This document shows, in pieces, positions 49,231 to 58,120 of a DNA stretch of 64,000 nt. The DNA comes from JACKBK01 sp963707275 (GTDB lineage Bacteria; Chloroflexota; Anaerolineae; JAAEKA01). Below the pieces are notes generated by a model. The model had not been told where the DNA came from and ran no database searches. It saw only the letters and a list, made by a program, of their open reading frames with translations. Within the stretch, counting starts at the first letter, position 1. Each line of letters opens with the position of its first letter. The translations under genes were made by a program, and so were the position numbers. The stretch is taken from assembly GCA_963707275.1 (NCBI GenBank), contig CAVPPH010000006.1, positions 248,001 through 312,000 of the forward strand, written 5' to 3'.

Positions 49231-51397
49231 ATGAACAAGACGAAATCGCGCAATGAAGCGCTCAATCGGCCCGATGATGTGCCGGCAACGACCACCAACG
49301 GAATGACCGCCGTTCGGCGAGGAAACTCGGGAACGGCCAAACTGCTCAATCCGGCCTTCGACTGGCGGCTGGTGGCTCGCACAGCACTGCTCTCCCGCCG
49401 GCTGGACGAGATGGAGGAGCAGGAACTCGCGCCCAAGGGGCTGGTCAAGTACCAGTTTTCAGCCCGCGGTCACGAGTTGACTCAGTTGCTGCTCAGCCAG
49501 CTTCTGACCGCACCTTTCGACGCAGCCAGCATCTACTACCGCTGCCGGCCCTTCATGCTTGGTTCGGGCCTGACCCCGGTCGAGGCGCTGACATCCGACT
49601 TGGCGCGGGCGGGCGGGATTAGCGATGGACGTGATGTAGGCGTGGTCTTCAACATGCCGCGGCGCAGCGGCGCGCTGGTGTTGCCCAACGCCGCTGACGT
49701 GGGATCGCAGTACACGCCGGCCGCCGGCTATGCGCAGGCAATCCGCTATCGTGTAGACGTATTGGGGCAGAAGGAGCTGGACGGCAGCATCGCGGTCGCG
49801 TTCGGCGGCGACGGCTCAGTCGCGTCCAACGGCTTCTGGTCGGCGCTGACCATCGCCACGACGCTGCAATTGCCGCTGCTGTTCGTGATCGAGGACAATG
49901 GCTACGCGATTTCGGTGCGCGGCCCGCTGCAAACGCCCGGTTCCAACATCGCCGCCAACCTGGCGTCGTTCAGCAACCTGGCGGTCTGGGATGGCGACGG
50001 GACCGATCCATACGTAGCGGCTGAGCTGGCGTTGCAGGCAGTAGCTCACGTGCGCGCCGGCCGCGGCGCCGCGTTGCTGCGGGTGACCGCGCCACGGCTG
50101 GCCGGCCACTCCAGCGTCGACTCGGCAGCCTACAAGTCAGCCGAGGAACGGGCTAGAGACCAGAGCACGCGATCCGCTGCCAGCCTTGCAGCGCGCGTTG
50201 ACCCGCAGCTTGATGACCACCGCGGAGTGGCAAGCGCTGGAGGACCAAGTGCAGACAGAGCTGGCTGCGGCCCGCGAGGAAGCGCTGGCAACCCCCGAGG
50301 CCGATGTGACCCGGGTCACCCGATTTGTCTGGCACGATCCACGTACTCCGGCCAGGGCTGGCGGGCTGGCAGCTGAAGGAATCACGCTGCCGGCAGGCGA
50401 CCCGATGCGCAGGCCTCCCGACCCGACCCGCATCACCATGATCGAAGCTATCCGCCGGACGCTCGATATCGAGCTGGCGCAGAACGAACGCCTGCTGGTC
50501 TTCGGCGAGGATGTCGGCGCGAAAGGTGGCGTCCACACCGCCACCCAGGACCTGCAACTGCACCATGGCGAGAGCCGCGTGTTCGACACCAGTCTGTCGG
50601 AAGAGGGAATTGTCGGCCGCGCTGTCGGCATGGCACTGGCGGGGCTGATGCCGGTTCCTGAAATCCAGTTCCGCAAGTACGCCGACCCGGCCACCGAGCA
50701 GATCAACAACTGCGGCACGATCCGCTGGCGCACTGCCAACAACTTCGCTGCGCCCATGGTAGTGCGTATTCCCGGTGGCTACCGCAAGATCGGCGACCCG
50801 TGGCACAGCGTTACCAGTGAAATCACCTACGCGCATGCGGTGGGCTGGCGCGTGGCAGTTCCCTCCAACGCCGAGGATACGGTCGGCCTGCTGCGTACAG
50901 CACTGCGCGGCAACGATCCGGTGATCTTTTTCGAGCACCGAGCGATGCTGGACGCGGCCTGGGCGCGCCGTCCCTATCCGGGCGACAATTACGCGCTGCC
51001 CTTTGGCTCGGCGCGCATCACCATTGCCGGGGACGACCTGACGGTGGTCACCTGGGGCGCGATGGTCGAGCTGTGCGAAACGGCGGCGCGGCAATGCGGC
51101 ACGAGCGCGGAGATCATCGACCTGCGCACGCTGGTTCCCTGGGATGTTGAGACGGTGCTGGAGTCGGTGCGCCGCACGTCGCGGGTGCTGATCGTGCACG
51201 AGGATATCGAGCTTGGCGGTTTCGGCGCGGAGATTGCAGCCACCATCAGCCAGCACGCGTTCCTGGATCTGGATGCGCCGATAACCCGCGTCGCGACGCC
51301 GGGCGTGCCGGTGCCCTTCAGCCAGCACCTGATGGCAAGTGTGGTGCCGTCGGTGGAGCGGATCCGGGCGGCGATGGAAGAGCTGCTGGCGTTCTAG
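49231..51397 (+). CDS. 2-oxoacid dehydrogenase E1, alpha and beta fused
   Basis: About 722 residues. The alpha half has FSARGHELTQLLLSQLL and the thiamine diphosphate motif GGDGSVASNGFWSALTIATT...IEDNGYAI. The beta half has TMIEAIRRTLDIELAQNERL, VFGEDVGAKGGVH, SEEGIVGRAVGMALAGL, and the C-terminal LVPWDVETVLESVRRTSRVL. One indel lies near 50160 at the junction. Fused E1s act with E2 and E3 on branched-chain or related 2-oxoacids. Neither partner is in the window. ATG at 49231 preferred over GTG at 49213 because AGGA lies just before it. Confidence 0.87.
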
Positions 51398-51402
51398 AAC
51401 TC

Positions 51403-51485
51403 GTATGATCGATTTTCCAAATCGACCGCCACCGCGGGCAGTATGGTAGGCATGTGAAGAGAGACGATTTGGAAAATCGTCCTAC
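51403..51485. repeat. Inverted repeat with GATTTTCCAAATCG arms
   Basis: Left arm CGATTTTCCAAATCG (from about 51410) and right arm CGATTTGGAAAATCGTCCTAC (to 51485). It shares its core with the element at 18251-18340. Confidence 0.7.
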
Positions 51486-51501
51486 AAGTCCCGGCGCGGA
51501 C

Positions 51502-52317
51502 ATGGAATCTATGAACTACGAAGACTACCAACACATTCTGTTTGAGCGGCGCGAGCCGCACATTCTTTGGATGACGCTCAACCGACCCGATGTGCTGAAC
51601 GCGGCTGATGCGCGGCTGCACACCGAGCTGGTAGAGGTATGGAAGACCGTCGACCGCGACTCGTGGGTGCATGCTGTCGTGGTGACCGGCGCAGGCCGCG
51701 CCTTCTCGGCAGGCGGCGATCTGGCGCTGGTGGAGAACGCCTACCGCAACCCGGAGGAGGTGGCGCGCATTCTGGAGGAAGCGCGCGATCTGGTCTACAA
51801 CATCCTGCACTGCGGCAAGCCCATCGTGTCAGCCATCAACGGCGCGGCGGTGGGAGCCGGCCTGGTGGTGGCGCTGCTGGCCGACATCAGCATCGCGTCG
51901 GACCGGGCGCGGCTGGCTGACGGACATGTGCGCATGGGTGTCGCGGCCGGCGATCACGCCGCGATCATCTGGCCGTTGCTGTGCGGCATGGCCAAGGCGA
52001 AGTACTACCTGTTGACAAGCGAATTCGTCAGCGGCGAGGAGGCGGAACGCATCGGGCTGGTCAGCCTGTGCGTGCCGCATGACCAGTTGAACGACAAGGC
52101 GATGGAAGTTGCAACCACCCTGGCCAGCGGGCCGCGCTACGCCATCAAGTACACCAAGCGCGCGCTAAACCAGTGGCTGCTGCAGGCTGCGCCGATCTTC
52201 GACCACTCGCTGGCGCTGGAGATGCTGGGATTCTTTCATGAGGACATGATGGATGGCGTGCGCGCGCTGAGGGAGAAGACGGAGGCGCGGTATTCGTCGA
52301 GCGCGGGAGGGGAGTAG
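51502..52317 (+). CDS. Enoyl-CoA hydratase/isomerase family protein
   Basis: 271 residues, intact. WMTLNRPDVLNAADARLHTE, GAGRAFSAGGDLALVENAY, VSAINGAAVGAGLVVALLAD, HVRMGVAAGDHAAIIWPLLC. The residue at the second catalytic position (AAGDHA) is Asp-like rather than Glu, so isomerase or other crotonase chemistry is possible. ATG 51502 or 51511 are both possible. Upstream sequence belongs to the repeat at 51403-51485. Last plus-strand gene of the aromatic cluster. Confidence 0.85.
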   Translation: MESMNYEDYQHILFERREPHILWMTLNRPDVLNAADARLHTELVEVWKTVDRDSWVHAVVVTGAGRAFSAGGDLALVENAYRNPEEVARILEEARDLVYNILHCGKPIVSAINGAAVGAGLVVALLADISIASDRARLADGHVRMGVAAGDHAAIIWPLLCGMAKAKYYLLTSEFVSGEEAERIGLVSLCVPHDQLNDKAMEVATTLASGPRYAIKYTKRALNQWLLQAAPIFDHSLALEMLGFFHEDMMDGVRALREKTEARYSSSAGGE

Positions 52318-52352
52318 GGGGAGGAGGGAAAGGAAGGAAAAGAGGGAAAGGT
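52308..52352 (+). repeat. Purine-rich GGGAAA-type block
   Basis: GGAGGGAAAGGAAGGAAAAG and GAGGGAAAGG in the gap between the hydratase and the SRAP gene, starting at the hydratase stop codon. Confidence 0.6.
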
Positions 52353-52376
52353 CTGTCCTTCCACGGGAACCTTGCT

Positions 52377-53039
52377 CTACGCCGCCGGCTGCACGATCTC
52401 CGGGTCGTCGTTGCCCACGTAGTTGACCTGCTTCGACACCGGGTAGGCGGTCAACTGCTCGGCCGGGTAGGGACGCAACATGTCCAGCCAGATCGCCTGA
52501 TCGGCAGCGTTGTCAAGCCAGATCGCCTCGTGTTCGCGCGGCAGGATCACCGGCATGCGGTTGTGGATCGGTTCCAGCAGTTCGTTGGGGGAGGTTGTGA
52601 TGATGGTAAAGGTGCGCAATAGATCGCCGGTCGGCTGCTTCCACGTTTCCCACAGGCCGGCCATCGCGAAGGGTTCGCCCGACTTCAGTGTGATGCGCAT
52701 CGGCACCTTGCCATTCACGGTTTTCTGCCATTCGTAGAACCCGTCTGCCAGCACCAGGCAACGGCGTTTCTTCAGCGCCGTGCGAAAGGAGGGCTTTTCG
52801 GCCAGGGTCTCGCTGCGGGCGTTGATCATGCGACTACCGATGGACGGATCCTCGGCCCAGAAAGGCACCAATCCCCACCGAAGCAACTGGATATGACGCT
52901 CGTCCTCGTTGAGAATCACTGGCAGGTCCTGCGTCGGCGCGGCGTTGTAGCGCGGCTGAAGCCCGTGTTCAGGCAAGCTGGCACCGAAGCGTTCCGCCAG
53001 TTGTTCCGGGTCAGCAAAGATCGAAAATCGTCCACACAT
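52377..53039 (-). CDS. SOS response-associated peptidase-family protein (SRAP, YedK/HMCES)
   Basis: 220 residues, intact. SRAP proteins form a thiazolidine link to abasic sites in single-stranded DNA through Cys2. It begins MCGRFSIFADPEQLAERFG, with the essential Cys at position 2. The Cys2 rule fixes the start at 53039 and excludes an upstream ATG. Other conserved parts: RYNAAPTQDLPVI, LLRWGLVPFWA, MINARSETLAEKPSFRTALK, CLVLADGFYEWQ (Glu), and TSPNELLEPIHNRMPVIL (catalytic His). Confidence 0.96.
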   Translation of the reverse strand: MCGRFSIFADPEQLAERFGASLPEHGLQPRYNAAPTQDLPVILNEDERHIQLLRWGLVPFWAEDPSIGSRMINARSETLAEKPSFRTALKKRRCLVLADGFYEWQKTVNGKVPMRITLKSGEPFAMAGLWETWKQPTGDLLRTFTIITTSPNELLEPIHNRMPVILPREHEAIWLDNAADQAIWLDMLRPYPAEQLTAYPVSKQVNYVGNDDPEIVQPAA

Positions 53040-53619
53040 CGCACACCTCCAGGTAATCAAGCTCGCACTGATGTTCTAATTGTACACAAGAACGACGCCG
53101 GCGCCAACTCAAAGTGCCGGAAACTGGGGTAATCCCCGGCGCTTCTGCTTCATAGAACAAGGCCCTGGCAATATGCCAGAGCCTTGTCTGTCGCCGCTCC
53201 CCACACCCCGCCAAACATACAATGCACGCTTCCTCCAAAATCGGCGACCCTGTTATCCACTGCTGTAATCTGTTAAACGTGTTCACCACGCTTTTTGCGG
53301 CATTCTTCTGGCGCACATTTCGCAAAATCGGCACGTCTGGCTGCTGGCCGCTGACGCGCAGTTGGTTCAGGGCAGTCCCCTGACGCCACTCGGTATCGAG
53401 AGTTCCACCGGGCTACTTGCGGTCCTCCAGCAGCCTGCTGGCCGCTGGAGGGCTTGCGCAATCCGGCTCTTCACCGGCCACTTTTGCCCGGTCCGGGCGC
53501 TGACCGTCGATAGGCCAAACCAACTGCACGCCATGGCCCGCTTGGAGCCAACACCTACACGGGTTGCCGTTGCCCGCCCAGATCACGCCGTCAAGGCGGG
53601 TGATGCGGGCAGACCGCGT
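53040..53619. other. Region without a supported gene
   Basis: About 580 bases. It holds a hairpin at 53157-53187 (ACAAGGC-CTGGC against GCCAG-GCCTTGT). I find no coding region with a motif or a good ribosome site. A long plus-strand open frame starting at 53362 has no recognisable content and runs antisense over two better candidates. Confidence 0.4.
53157..53187. terminator. Hairpin upstream of the SRAP gene
   Basis: ACAAGGC, CTGGC, loop, GCCAG, GCCTTGT. It could end minus-strand transcription arriving from the small genes at 53620-54094. Confidence 0.55.
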
Positions 53620-53871
53620 TTATGGCCAAATCGGCTGGCCGCGTGTGCTTTCCAGCTCGACCAGCGTCTCCTGAGCAACGAAGATGATCTCGCGCAGCCA
53701 GCCACGCAGCGCCTCGATGGACAGGTCGGTCAACGCACCGGCGCTGCCGACGCTGGCAGCATCGTGCAGCAGGTCCAGCTTCAGGACGAGATCGCCGAAG
53801 CCCTGCTCACCGAAGTCGAAGGCCATCTGGTGGCGCTGAATCAGCTCCAGATTCGCGCGGGTTGTAATCAT
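53620..53871 (-). CDS. Small protein of unknown function
   Basis: 83 residues, starting MITTRANLELIQRHQMAFDF and ending STRGQPIWP. AAGGAAC lies about ten bases before the ATG. It is soluble and mostly helical by composition, with no recognisable domain. It lies 37 bases downstream of the small membrane protein gene, so the two may be co-transcribed. Confidence 0.5.
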   Translation of the reverse strand: MITTRANLELIQRHQMAFDFGEQGFGDLVLKLDLLHDAASVGSAGALTDLSIEALRGWLREIIFVAQETLVELESTRGQPIWP

Positions 53872-53908
53872 GATCGTTGTTCCTTTCCGAAGTTTTTTGA
53901 GCGTTCGA

Positions 53909-54094
53909 TCAAGCGATCGCCCGCAAGAAGAAGTAGACAGCCAGGCCTAGCAGCAACAACACCGGCACCAGATGTGAACATCCCAGCCCGTCGCCGTCAA
54001 AGCTGCTCCGGCCTACGACGCTTGCAATCAGGCCCAGAATGCAGGCCGCTCCCAGACAGAATGATCCAGCTCCGAAAGCCAGCACAGGTCCCAT
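53909..54094 (-). CDS. Small two-helix membrane protein
   Basis: 61 residues: MGPVLAFGAGSFCLGAACIL, a short loop with DGDGLGC, then a second helix VPVLLLLGLAVYFFLRAI. A perfect AGGAGGTG five bases before this ATG decides the start over a longer frame beginning at 54193. No family recognised. Confidence 0.65.
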   Translation of the reverse strand: MGPVLAFGAGSFCLGAACILGLIASVVGRSSFDGDGLGCSHLVPVLLLLGLAVYFFLRAIA

Positions 54095-54191
54095 GGTGAC
54101 ACCTCCTTGGAACACGAACCGTGGTTGTTTCGTTGCCGACACTGCCACATCGAAGTTGCTTGCCACTCCTTCAGACAATCCTATAAAATAC

Positions 54192-54225
54192 AAAAGCGTG
54201 AGGCCTTGCCGGGTCTCACGCTTTT
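54192..54225 (-). terminator. Rho-independent terminator downstream of the HTH gene
   Basis: AAAAGCGTGAG against CTCACGCTTTT. On the minus strand it is followed by TTTTGTATTTTATAG. The 54095-54462 gap otherwise shows no supported gene. Confidence 0.75.
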
Positions 54226-54462
54226 AACATCGCTTTGCCAGATCTTTCCTGATCTGGCGGCCCCTATCTGTCTGGAGCACGGCCTCTCCTTGCGTGAGAC
54301 GATATTCGGTTCTTCGCATCCAGGGCGAACATGGCAAGTTTGGCCCCAGTACGCCGCGTGGTGACACGCTGCAAACGCCGACCGGATTTGCGATCCTGAA
54401 TTCCAACGCCGGTTGCTGACCTGGCCAGTTCCGGCAAATTATTTTGATCGTAATCGGTTCTG

Positions 54463-54678
54463 CTAAACATGATGGTTCACTTCGACTCTGGTGGAGTTCA
54501 GCATTTCAAGAATGCTGGCCCCCTGTATAAAGACCCGTCGCATCCCGGCAGGCTGGCTGGCCGCCAGTTGGCCGGTGCTGATCAGCCGCTTCAACGTGCT
54601 CAGACTGACGCCTAGCGCGGCGGCCGCTTCTTCTCTGGAGTAAATCGCGTTTGCGTTAATGGGTTGTTTTGCGTTCAT
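54463..54678 (-). CDS. Excisionase/MerR-type helix-turn-helix protein
   Basis: 71 residues. SREEAAAALGVSLSTLKRLI is the helix-turn-helix, followed by the wing STGQLAASQPAGMRRVFI, as in HTH_17 excisionase-like DNA-binding proteins. Start MNAKQPINAN chosen because AAGGA lies eight bases upstream. Another in-frame ATG is at 54687. No integrase or phage gene is nearby, so a stand-alone regulator, perhaps of its own promoter, is more likely than an excisionase. Confidence 0.8.
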   Translation of the reverse strand: MNAKQPINANAIYSREEAAAALGVSLSTLKRLISTGQLAASQPAGMRRVFIQGASILEMLNSTRVEVNHHV

Positions 54679-54704
54679 GAGAATCATCCTTTTGGACTAT
54701 CTAC

Positions 54705-54733
54705 AGAATATCACAGCTCACAGCGGTTGTCAA
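54705..54733 (-). promoter_or_regulatory. Promoter of the HTH gene
   Basis: Minus strand TTGACA (54728-54733), 17 bases, TATTCT (54705-54710). The spacer holds CTGTGAGCTGTGA, a direct repeat. Confidence 0.75.
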
Positions 54734-54830
54734 TAGGTTGGAAAGGTCAATAACAGCTCTTTTTGAGAATTAACCGCTCATTACAGGTCACAATGGGTCA
54801 TAATCGTTCATGCAAATCAATGACTGCCGT
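54711..54830 (-). promoter_or_regulatory. Array of TGTGA(C/G)C-like half-sites
   Basis: On the minus strand ATGACC, GTGACC and ATGAGC recur about every 10-11 bases (54775-54810). TGTGAGC/TGTGATA lie within the promoter spacer. A candidate operator for the HTH protein. Confidence 0.4.
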
Positions 54831-54874
54831 CTGTCCGTAAACAGGCTGTGCTCGTTGCCAGCGGCGGGATTCAT

Positions 54875-54903
54875 TTGACAGCCCCTCCGGCCGGACGTAT
54901 AAT
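54875..54903 (+). promoter_or_regulatory. Consensus promoter of tRNA-Val
   Basis: TTGACA (54875-54880), exactly 17 bases, TATAAT (54898-54903), 23 bases before the mature tRNA. Confidence 0.88.
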
Positions 54904-54926
54904 GCCGCACAGCGTCAACACACGAC

Positions 54927-55000
54927 GGGCGAGTAGCTCAGCTGGTTAGAGCGCTTCCCTTACAAGGAAGAAGTCACAGGTTCGAGTCCTGTTTCGCCCA
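54927..55000 (+). tRNA. tRNA-Val (anticodon TAC)
   Basis: Cloverleaf: acceptor GGGCGAG/TTCGCCC (one G-U pair), D-arm GCTC-AGCTGGTTA-GAGC, anticodon arm CTTCC-CTTACAA-GGAAG, T-arm ACAGG-TTCGAGT-CCTGT, discriminator A. CCA is not encoded. Confidence 0.96.
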
Positions 55001-55060
55001 CACGTTCAAGGCAGGCCGTCGGCTTCAAAGGTCGGTGGCCTTTTCATTGGAGCACCACCT

Positions 55061-56444
55061 GTGTCAACCGCTGAACTGCGCAACCTGCCCAGCATCGACC
55101 GGCTCCTGCAAGAGGAGGCCGTAGTCCAGGCGCGCCAGGAATTCGGCCCCGAACTGACCGTGCAGACAGCCCGCGAGTTGCTCGACGCGCTGCGGGCAGA
55201 CATCATCGCTGGCGGCGCGACCTGCCCCAGCCTGCACCAACTGGCGGCGATGCGTGGTCGAGCGGCTTCGTCTCGCCACCCGCCCCACACTGCGACCCGT
55301 CATCAACGCCACCGGCGTCGTTATCCACACCAACCTGGGGCGCGCGCTGTTGAGCGACGCGGCGCGGGCAGCTATGGATGTCGCCGGCGCGGACTATAAC
55401 AACCTCGAATACGACCTCGATGCGGGGCAGCGCGGCTCGCGCTACGTACATGCGGTCGAGTTGCTGCGCCGGCTGACCGGTGCGGAGGACGCGCTGGTAG
55501 TCAACAACAACGCCTCGGCGGTGTTGCTCTGCCTGATGGCCCTGGCGCGCGACCGCGAGGTCATCATCTCGCGCGGCCAGTTGGTCGAGATCGGTGGCGG
55601 CTTTCGCATCCCCGACGTGCTGCAAACCAGCGGCGCGCGCCTGGTGGAGGTGGGCACGACCAACCGCACCCATCTGGCCGACTACGCGGACGCCATCGGC
55701 CCAGCGACAGCCGCGCTGCTGCGCGTCCACAGCTCCAACTTTCGTCAGGTCGGGTTCACAGCGGAGGTCAGTCTGGCCGATCTGGTGTCACTGGGCCGCG
55801 AGCGCGGCCTGCCAGTCATCGACGACCTGGGCAGCGGCACGCTGCTGGACACATCCGCATTCGGGCTAGCCTACGAGCCGCGCGTGCAGGACAGTGTGCA
55901 AGCCGGCGCGACCTTAGTGACCTTCAGCGGTGACAAGCTGCTGGGCGGACCGCAGGCCGGTCTGATCGTCGGCAGCAGCCAGGCCATCGCCCTCCTGCGC
56001 CGCCACCCGCTGACGCGCGCGCTGCGCGTCGACAAGACGACCCTGGCGGCCCTGGCAGCTACGTTGAGCCACTATCTGCGCGGCGAGGCTGCTACGAAGA
56101 TACCGGTCTGGCGGATGATCGCGGCATCGAGCGCGGCGTTGGAAGCGCGCGCAGCTGCTTGGGCGGCTGCACTGCGGGTCGCGGGCGTCGCCGCCGAGGT
56201 ATGGGCAGGCCAGTCGACCGTGGGTGGCGGATCGCTGCCCGGCGAGACGTTACCGACCAGCCTGCTGGCGCTGCCGGGCCTGTCACCTGACCGAATGGCG
56301 GCCAGGCTGCGCGCTGGAGACCCGCCGGTGATCGCCAGAATCACACAGGACGCACTGGTGCTGGACCCGCGCACCGTCCCCGCGGCGGACGAAGAAACGT
56401 TGCTGCGCCAAGTGATCTGGGCCGCCGCAACTCAGAACGGGTAG
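55061..56444 (+). CDS. selA: L-seryl-tRNA(Sec) selenium transferase
   Basis: About 461 residues. A PLP enzyme that converts seryl-tRNA(Sec) to selenocysteinyl-tRNA with selenophosphate. N-terminal domain LRNLPSIDRLLQEEAV, then INATGVVIHTNLGRALLS, NNLEYDLDAGQRGSRY, VNNNASAVLLCLMALA, EIGGGFRIPDVLQTSGA, and the PLP lysine in VTFSGDKLLGGPQAG. GTG start at 55061. One indel near 55255, the last frameshift seen in the window. SelB, SelD and tRNA-Sec are not present here. Confidence 0.95.
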
Positions 56445-56584
56445 TGTAACTACTGGCCTCTTCAGTGTGAGGTGCCAGGCACGTCACGTTCCAGGGCAGC
56501 GAGGCCATCATCGCTGTAAGCATGTCCCTGTCTCCAGTCCAAGTGCCAGGCACCTGAGCAATTACGCGTAGCAAGGATAACAGC
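56445..56584. repeat. Gap with two GTGCCAGGCAC copies
   Basis: AGGTGCCAGGCAC and GTGCCAGGCACCT, about 80 bases apart, lie between selA and the next gene. No gene. Confidence 0.5.
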
Positions 56585-56998
56585 ATGGAATCGACGACAC
56601 GAATGCAAGGGCGGATTATCAGAAGCGGGAAGGCCGCGGGGCGCGCGCTGGTGTCGCCCGAACCGATCGGTTTTCTCGGCGGCGTTGACCCGGACACCGG
56701 CGTTGTGGTGGAACCCAATCACCCGCTCAACGGACAGTCAGTGGCCGGCCGCGTGCTGGTCTTCCCGACCGGCAAGGGCAGCACGGTCGGCTCCTACACG
56801 ATTCTGCGGCTGGCACGCAACGGTGTGGCGCCGGCCGCGATGCTCAACGCACAAAGTGAGGCCATCGTCGCCGTCGGCGCAATCATCGCCGACATTCCCA
56901 TGGTTGACCAGCTTGCCATTCAGTTCATCCAGGACGGCGACTGGGTGGTGGTAGACGGCGACGCGGTGGAGGTCTATGACCAGCCAGTCGCGGACTGA
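56585..56998 (+). CDS. AcnX/phosphomevalonate dehydratase small subunit (DUF126)
   Basis: 137 residues, intact. The swivelling domain of aconitase-X proteins: SGKAAGRALVSPEPIGFLGG, VEPNHPLNGQSVAGRVLVFP, GKGSTVGSYTILRLARNG, AIVAVGAIIADIPMVDQL. In the archaeal modified mevalonate pathway the small and large AcnX subunits dehydrate phosphomevalonate. The large subunit (DUF521) is not in the window. Overlap of 23 bases with the isopentenyl phosphate kinase gene supports the mevalonate role over other AcnX reactions (for example hydroxyproline or cis-hydroxyproline routes). Confidence 0.88.
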   Translation: MESTTRMQGRIIRSGKAAGRALVSPEPIGFLGGVDPDTGVVVEPNHPLNGQSVAGRVLVFPTGKGSTVGSYTILRLARNGVAPAAMLNAQSEAIVAVGAIIADIPMVDQLAIQFIQDGDWVVVDGDAVEVYDQPVAD

Positions 56999-57824
56999 CA
57001 GCGCGCCGATAGTCTTCCTGAAGCTGGGCGGCTCGCTGATCACTGACAAAACACGGCCCGAAGCTGCCCGGCTGGACGTGCTGGACCAGCTGGCGGGCGA
57101 GCTGAAGCAAGCGCGTGCGCAGGCGCCCCATCTGCGCATCCTGCTGGGCCACGGCAGCGGCTCCTTCGGCCACGCCGCGGCGGCCCGCTACGGTACCCGC
57201 CGCGGCGTCCGCGACACAGCCGGCTGGCTCGGCTTCGCGGAGGTTGCCGACGCGGCTGCGCGACTGAACCGTATTGTGGTCGGACGACTGCTGGCGGCTG
57301 GTGTGCCGGTCTGGTCGATCCAGCCCTCAGCCAGCGCTCGCTGCAATGACGGCCAGTTGGCAGTCTGGCAGACCGAGACTATCGAACTGGCGCTGGACCG
57401 TGACCTGATGCCGCTCGTCTACGGCGATACCGTGCTGGACAGCGTGCGCGGTGGGACGATCGCTTCCACCGAGGAGTTGTTTGGCTGGCTGACGCCGCGG
57501 CTGACGCCGGTGCGCATCGTATTGGCAGGCGAGGTGGACGGGGTGTACGACAGTGATCCGCTGGCAAACCCTGGCGCGGCGCGTATCCCTGTGATCACCC
57601 CGGCAACGCTGCCTGCAATCGCAACCAAGTTGAGCAGCTCGCACGGCGTCGATGTTACCGGCGGGATGCTGAGCAAGGTGAACGAGATGTGCCGGCTGGT
57701 GGCTGCGCACCCGCAGATGGAGGTGCGCCTGGTGTCGGGCCTGCGCAACGGCGCGCTGCTGCAGGCTGTTCTGGGAAACGACGAAGGAGGAACGCTCATC
57801 GTGGCCGGAGCGGGAACTACCTGA
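56976..57824 (+). CDS. ipk: Isopentenyl phosphate kinase
   Basis: 282 residues, amino-acid-kinase fold. It phosphorylates isopentenyl phosphate to isopentenyl diphosphate. FLKLGGSLITDKTRPEAARL (substrate/ATP lysines), LLGHGSGSFGHAAAARYGTR with the diagnostic histidine, PLVYGDTVLDSVRGGTIAST, IVLAGEVDGVYDSDP, DVTGGMLSKVNEM. All typical of IPK and not of uridylate or glutamate kinases. Its coupling to the AcnX small subunit indicates an archaeal-type isoprenoid route. Confidence 0.93.
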   Translation: MTSQSRTDSAPIVFLKLGGSLITDKTRPEAARLDVLDQLAGELKQARAQAPHLRILLGHGSGSFGHAAAARYGTRRGVRDTAGWLGFAEVADAAARLNRIVVGRLLAAGVPVWSIQPSASARCNDGQLAVWQTETIELALDRDLMPLVYGDTVLDSVRGGTIASTEELFGWLTPRLTPVRIVLAGEVDGVYDSDPLANPGAARIPVITPATLPAIATKLSSSHGVDVTGGMLSKVNEMCRLVAAHPQMEVRLVSGLRNGALLQAVLGNDEGGTLIVAGAGTT

Positions 57825-57841
57825 CACACACGCTCCTACAT

Positions 57842-57939
57842 ACGATCTGTGTTTGCTTCAATCTGTGAGCCGCTCGGATCTATTTCCGCAAGGCCGGCTC
57901 GCTACAGGCATTCCACAGATGGAAAGTAACACAGATCGT
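57842..57939. repeat. Imperfect inverted repeat of ACGATCTGTGTT
   Basis: ACGATCTGTGTT-N5-ATCTGTG on the left and the reverse complement of ACGATCTGTGTT-N5-ATCTGTG on the right, about 45 bases apart. It lies in the gap between the kinase gene and rseP. Confidence 0.6.
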
Positions 57940-58048
57940 CTGCTGGACAGGCTGTTTCTTCAGGCCGGCGCTACGCGAAGATGATGGACTTTGCCGCCGT
58001 CCGACGGCGCTCCCGCGGTTGTAACCGTTTACAAGCCGTTAAAGAACC

Positions 58049-58077
58049 TTGCAAAATTGTAACGTTCTCGTTATAAT
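58049..58077 (+). promoter_or_regulatory. Promoter of rseP
   Basis: TTGCAA (58049-58054), 17 bases, TATAAT (58072-58077). Transcription would start near 58085, at a GTG in frame with rseP. Confidence 0.75.
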
Positions 58078-58088
58078 GCCCATTGTGT

Positions 58089-58109
58089 CGCCAACGAAGT
58101 GCGTTGGCG
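58089..58109 (+). promoter_or_regulatory. Hairpin in the rseP 5' end
   Basis: CGCCAACG, AAGTG, CGTTGGCG, between the transcription start and the ATG at 58121. It might affect initiation. Confidence 0.45.
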
Positions 58110-58120
58110 CAAAGCAGCCT

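Noticed and set aside
53362..54099. 245-codon plus-strand open frame
   Set aside because: No motif or ribosome site. It runs antisense across two small minus-strand genes, one with a perfect ribosome site.
54463..54678. Prophage or integrative element marked by an excisionase
   Set aside because: No integrase, att-like direct repeat of the tRNA-Val 3' end or phage gene is seen on either side.
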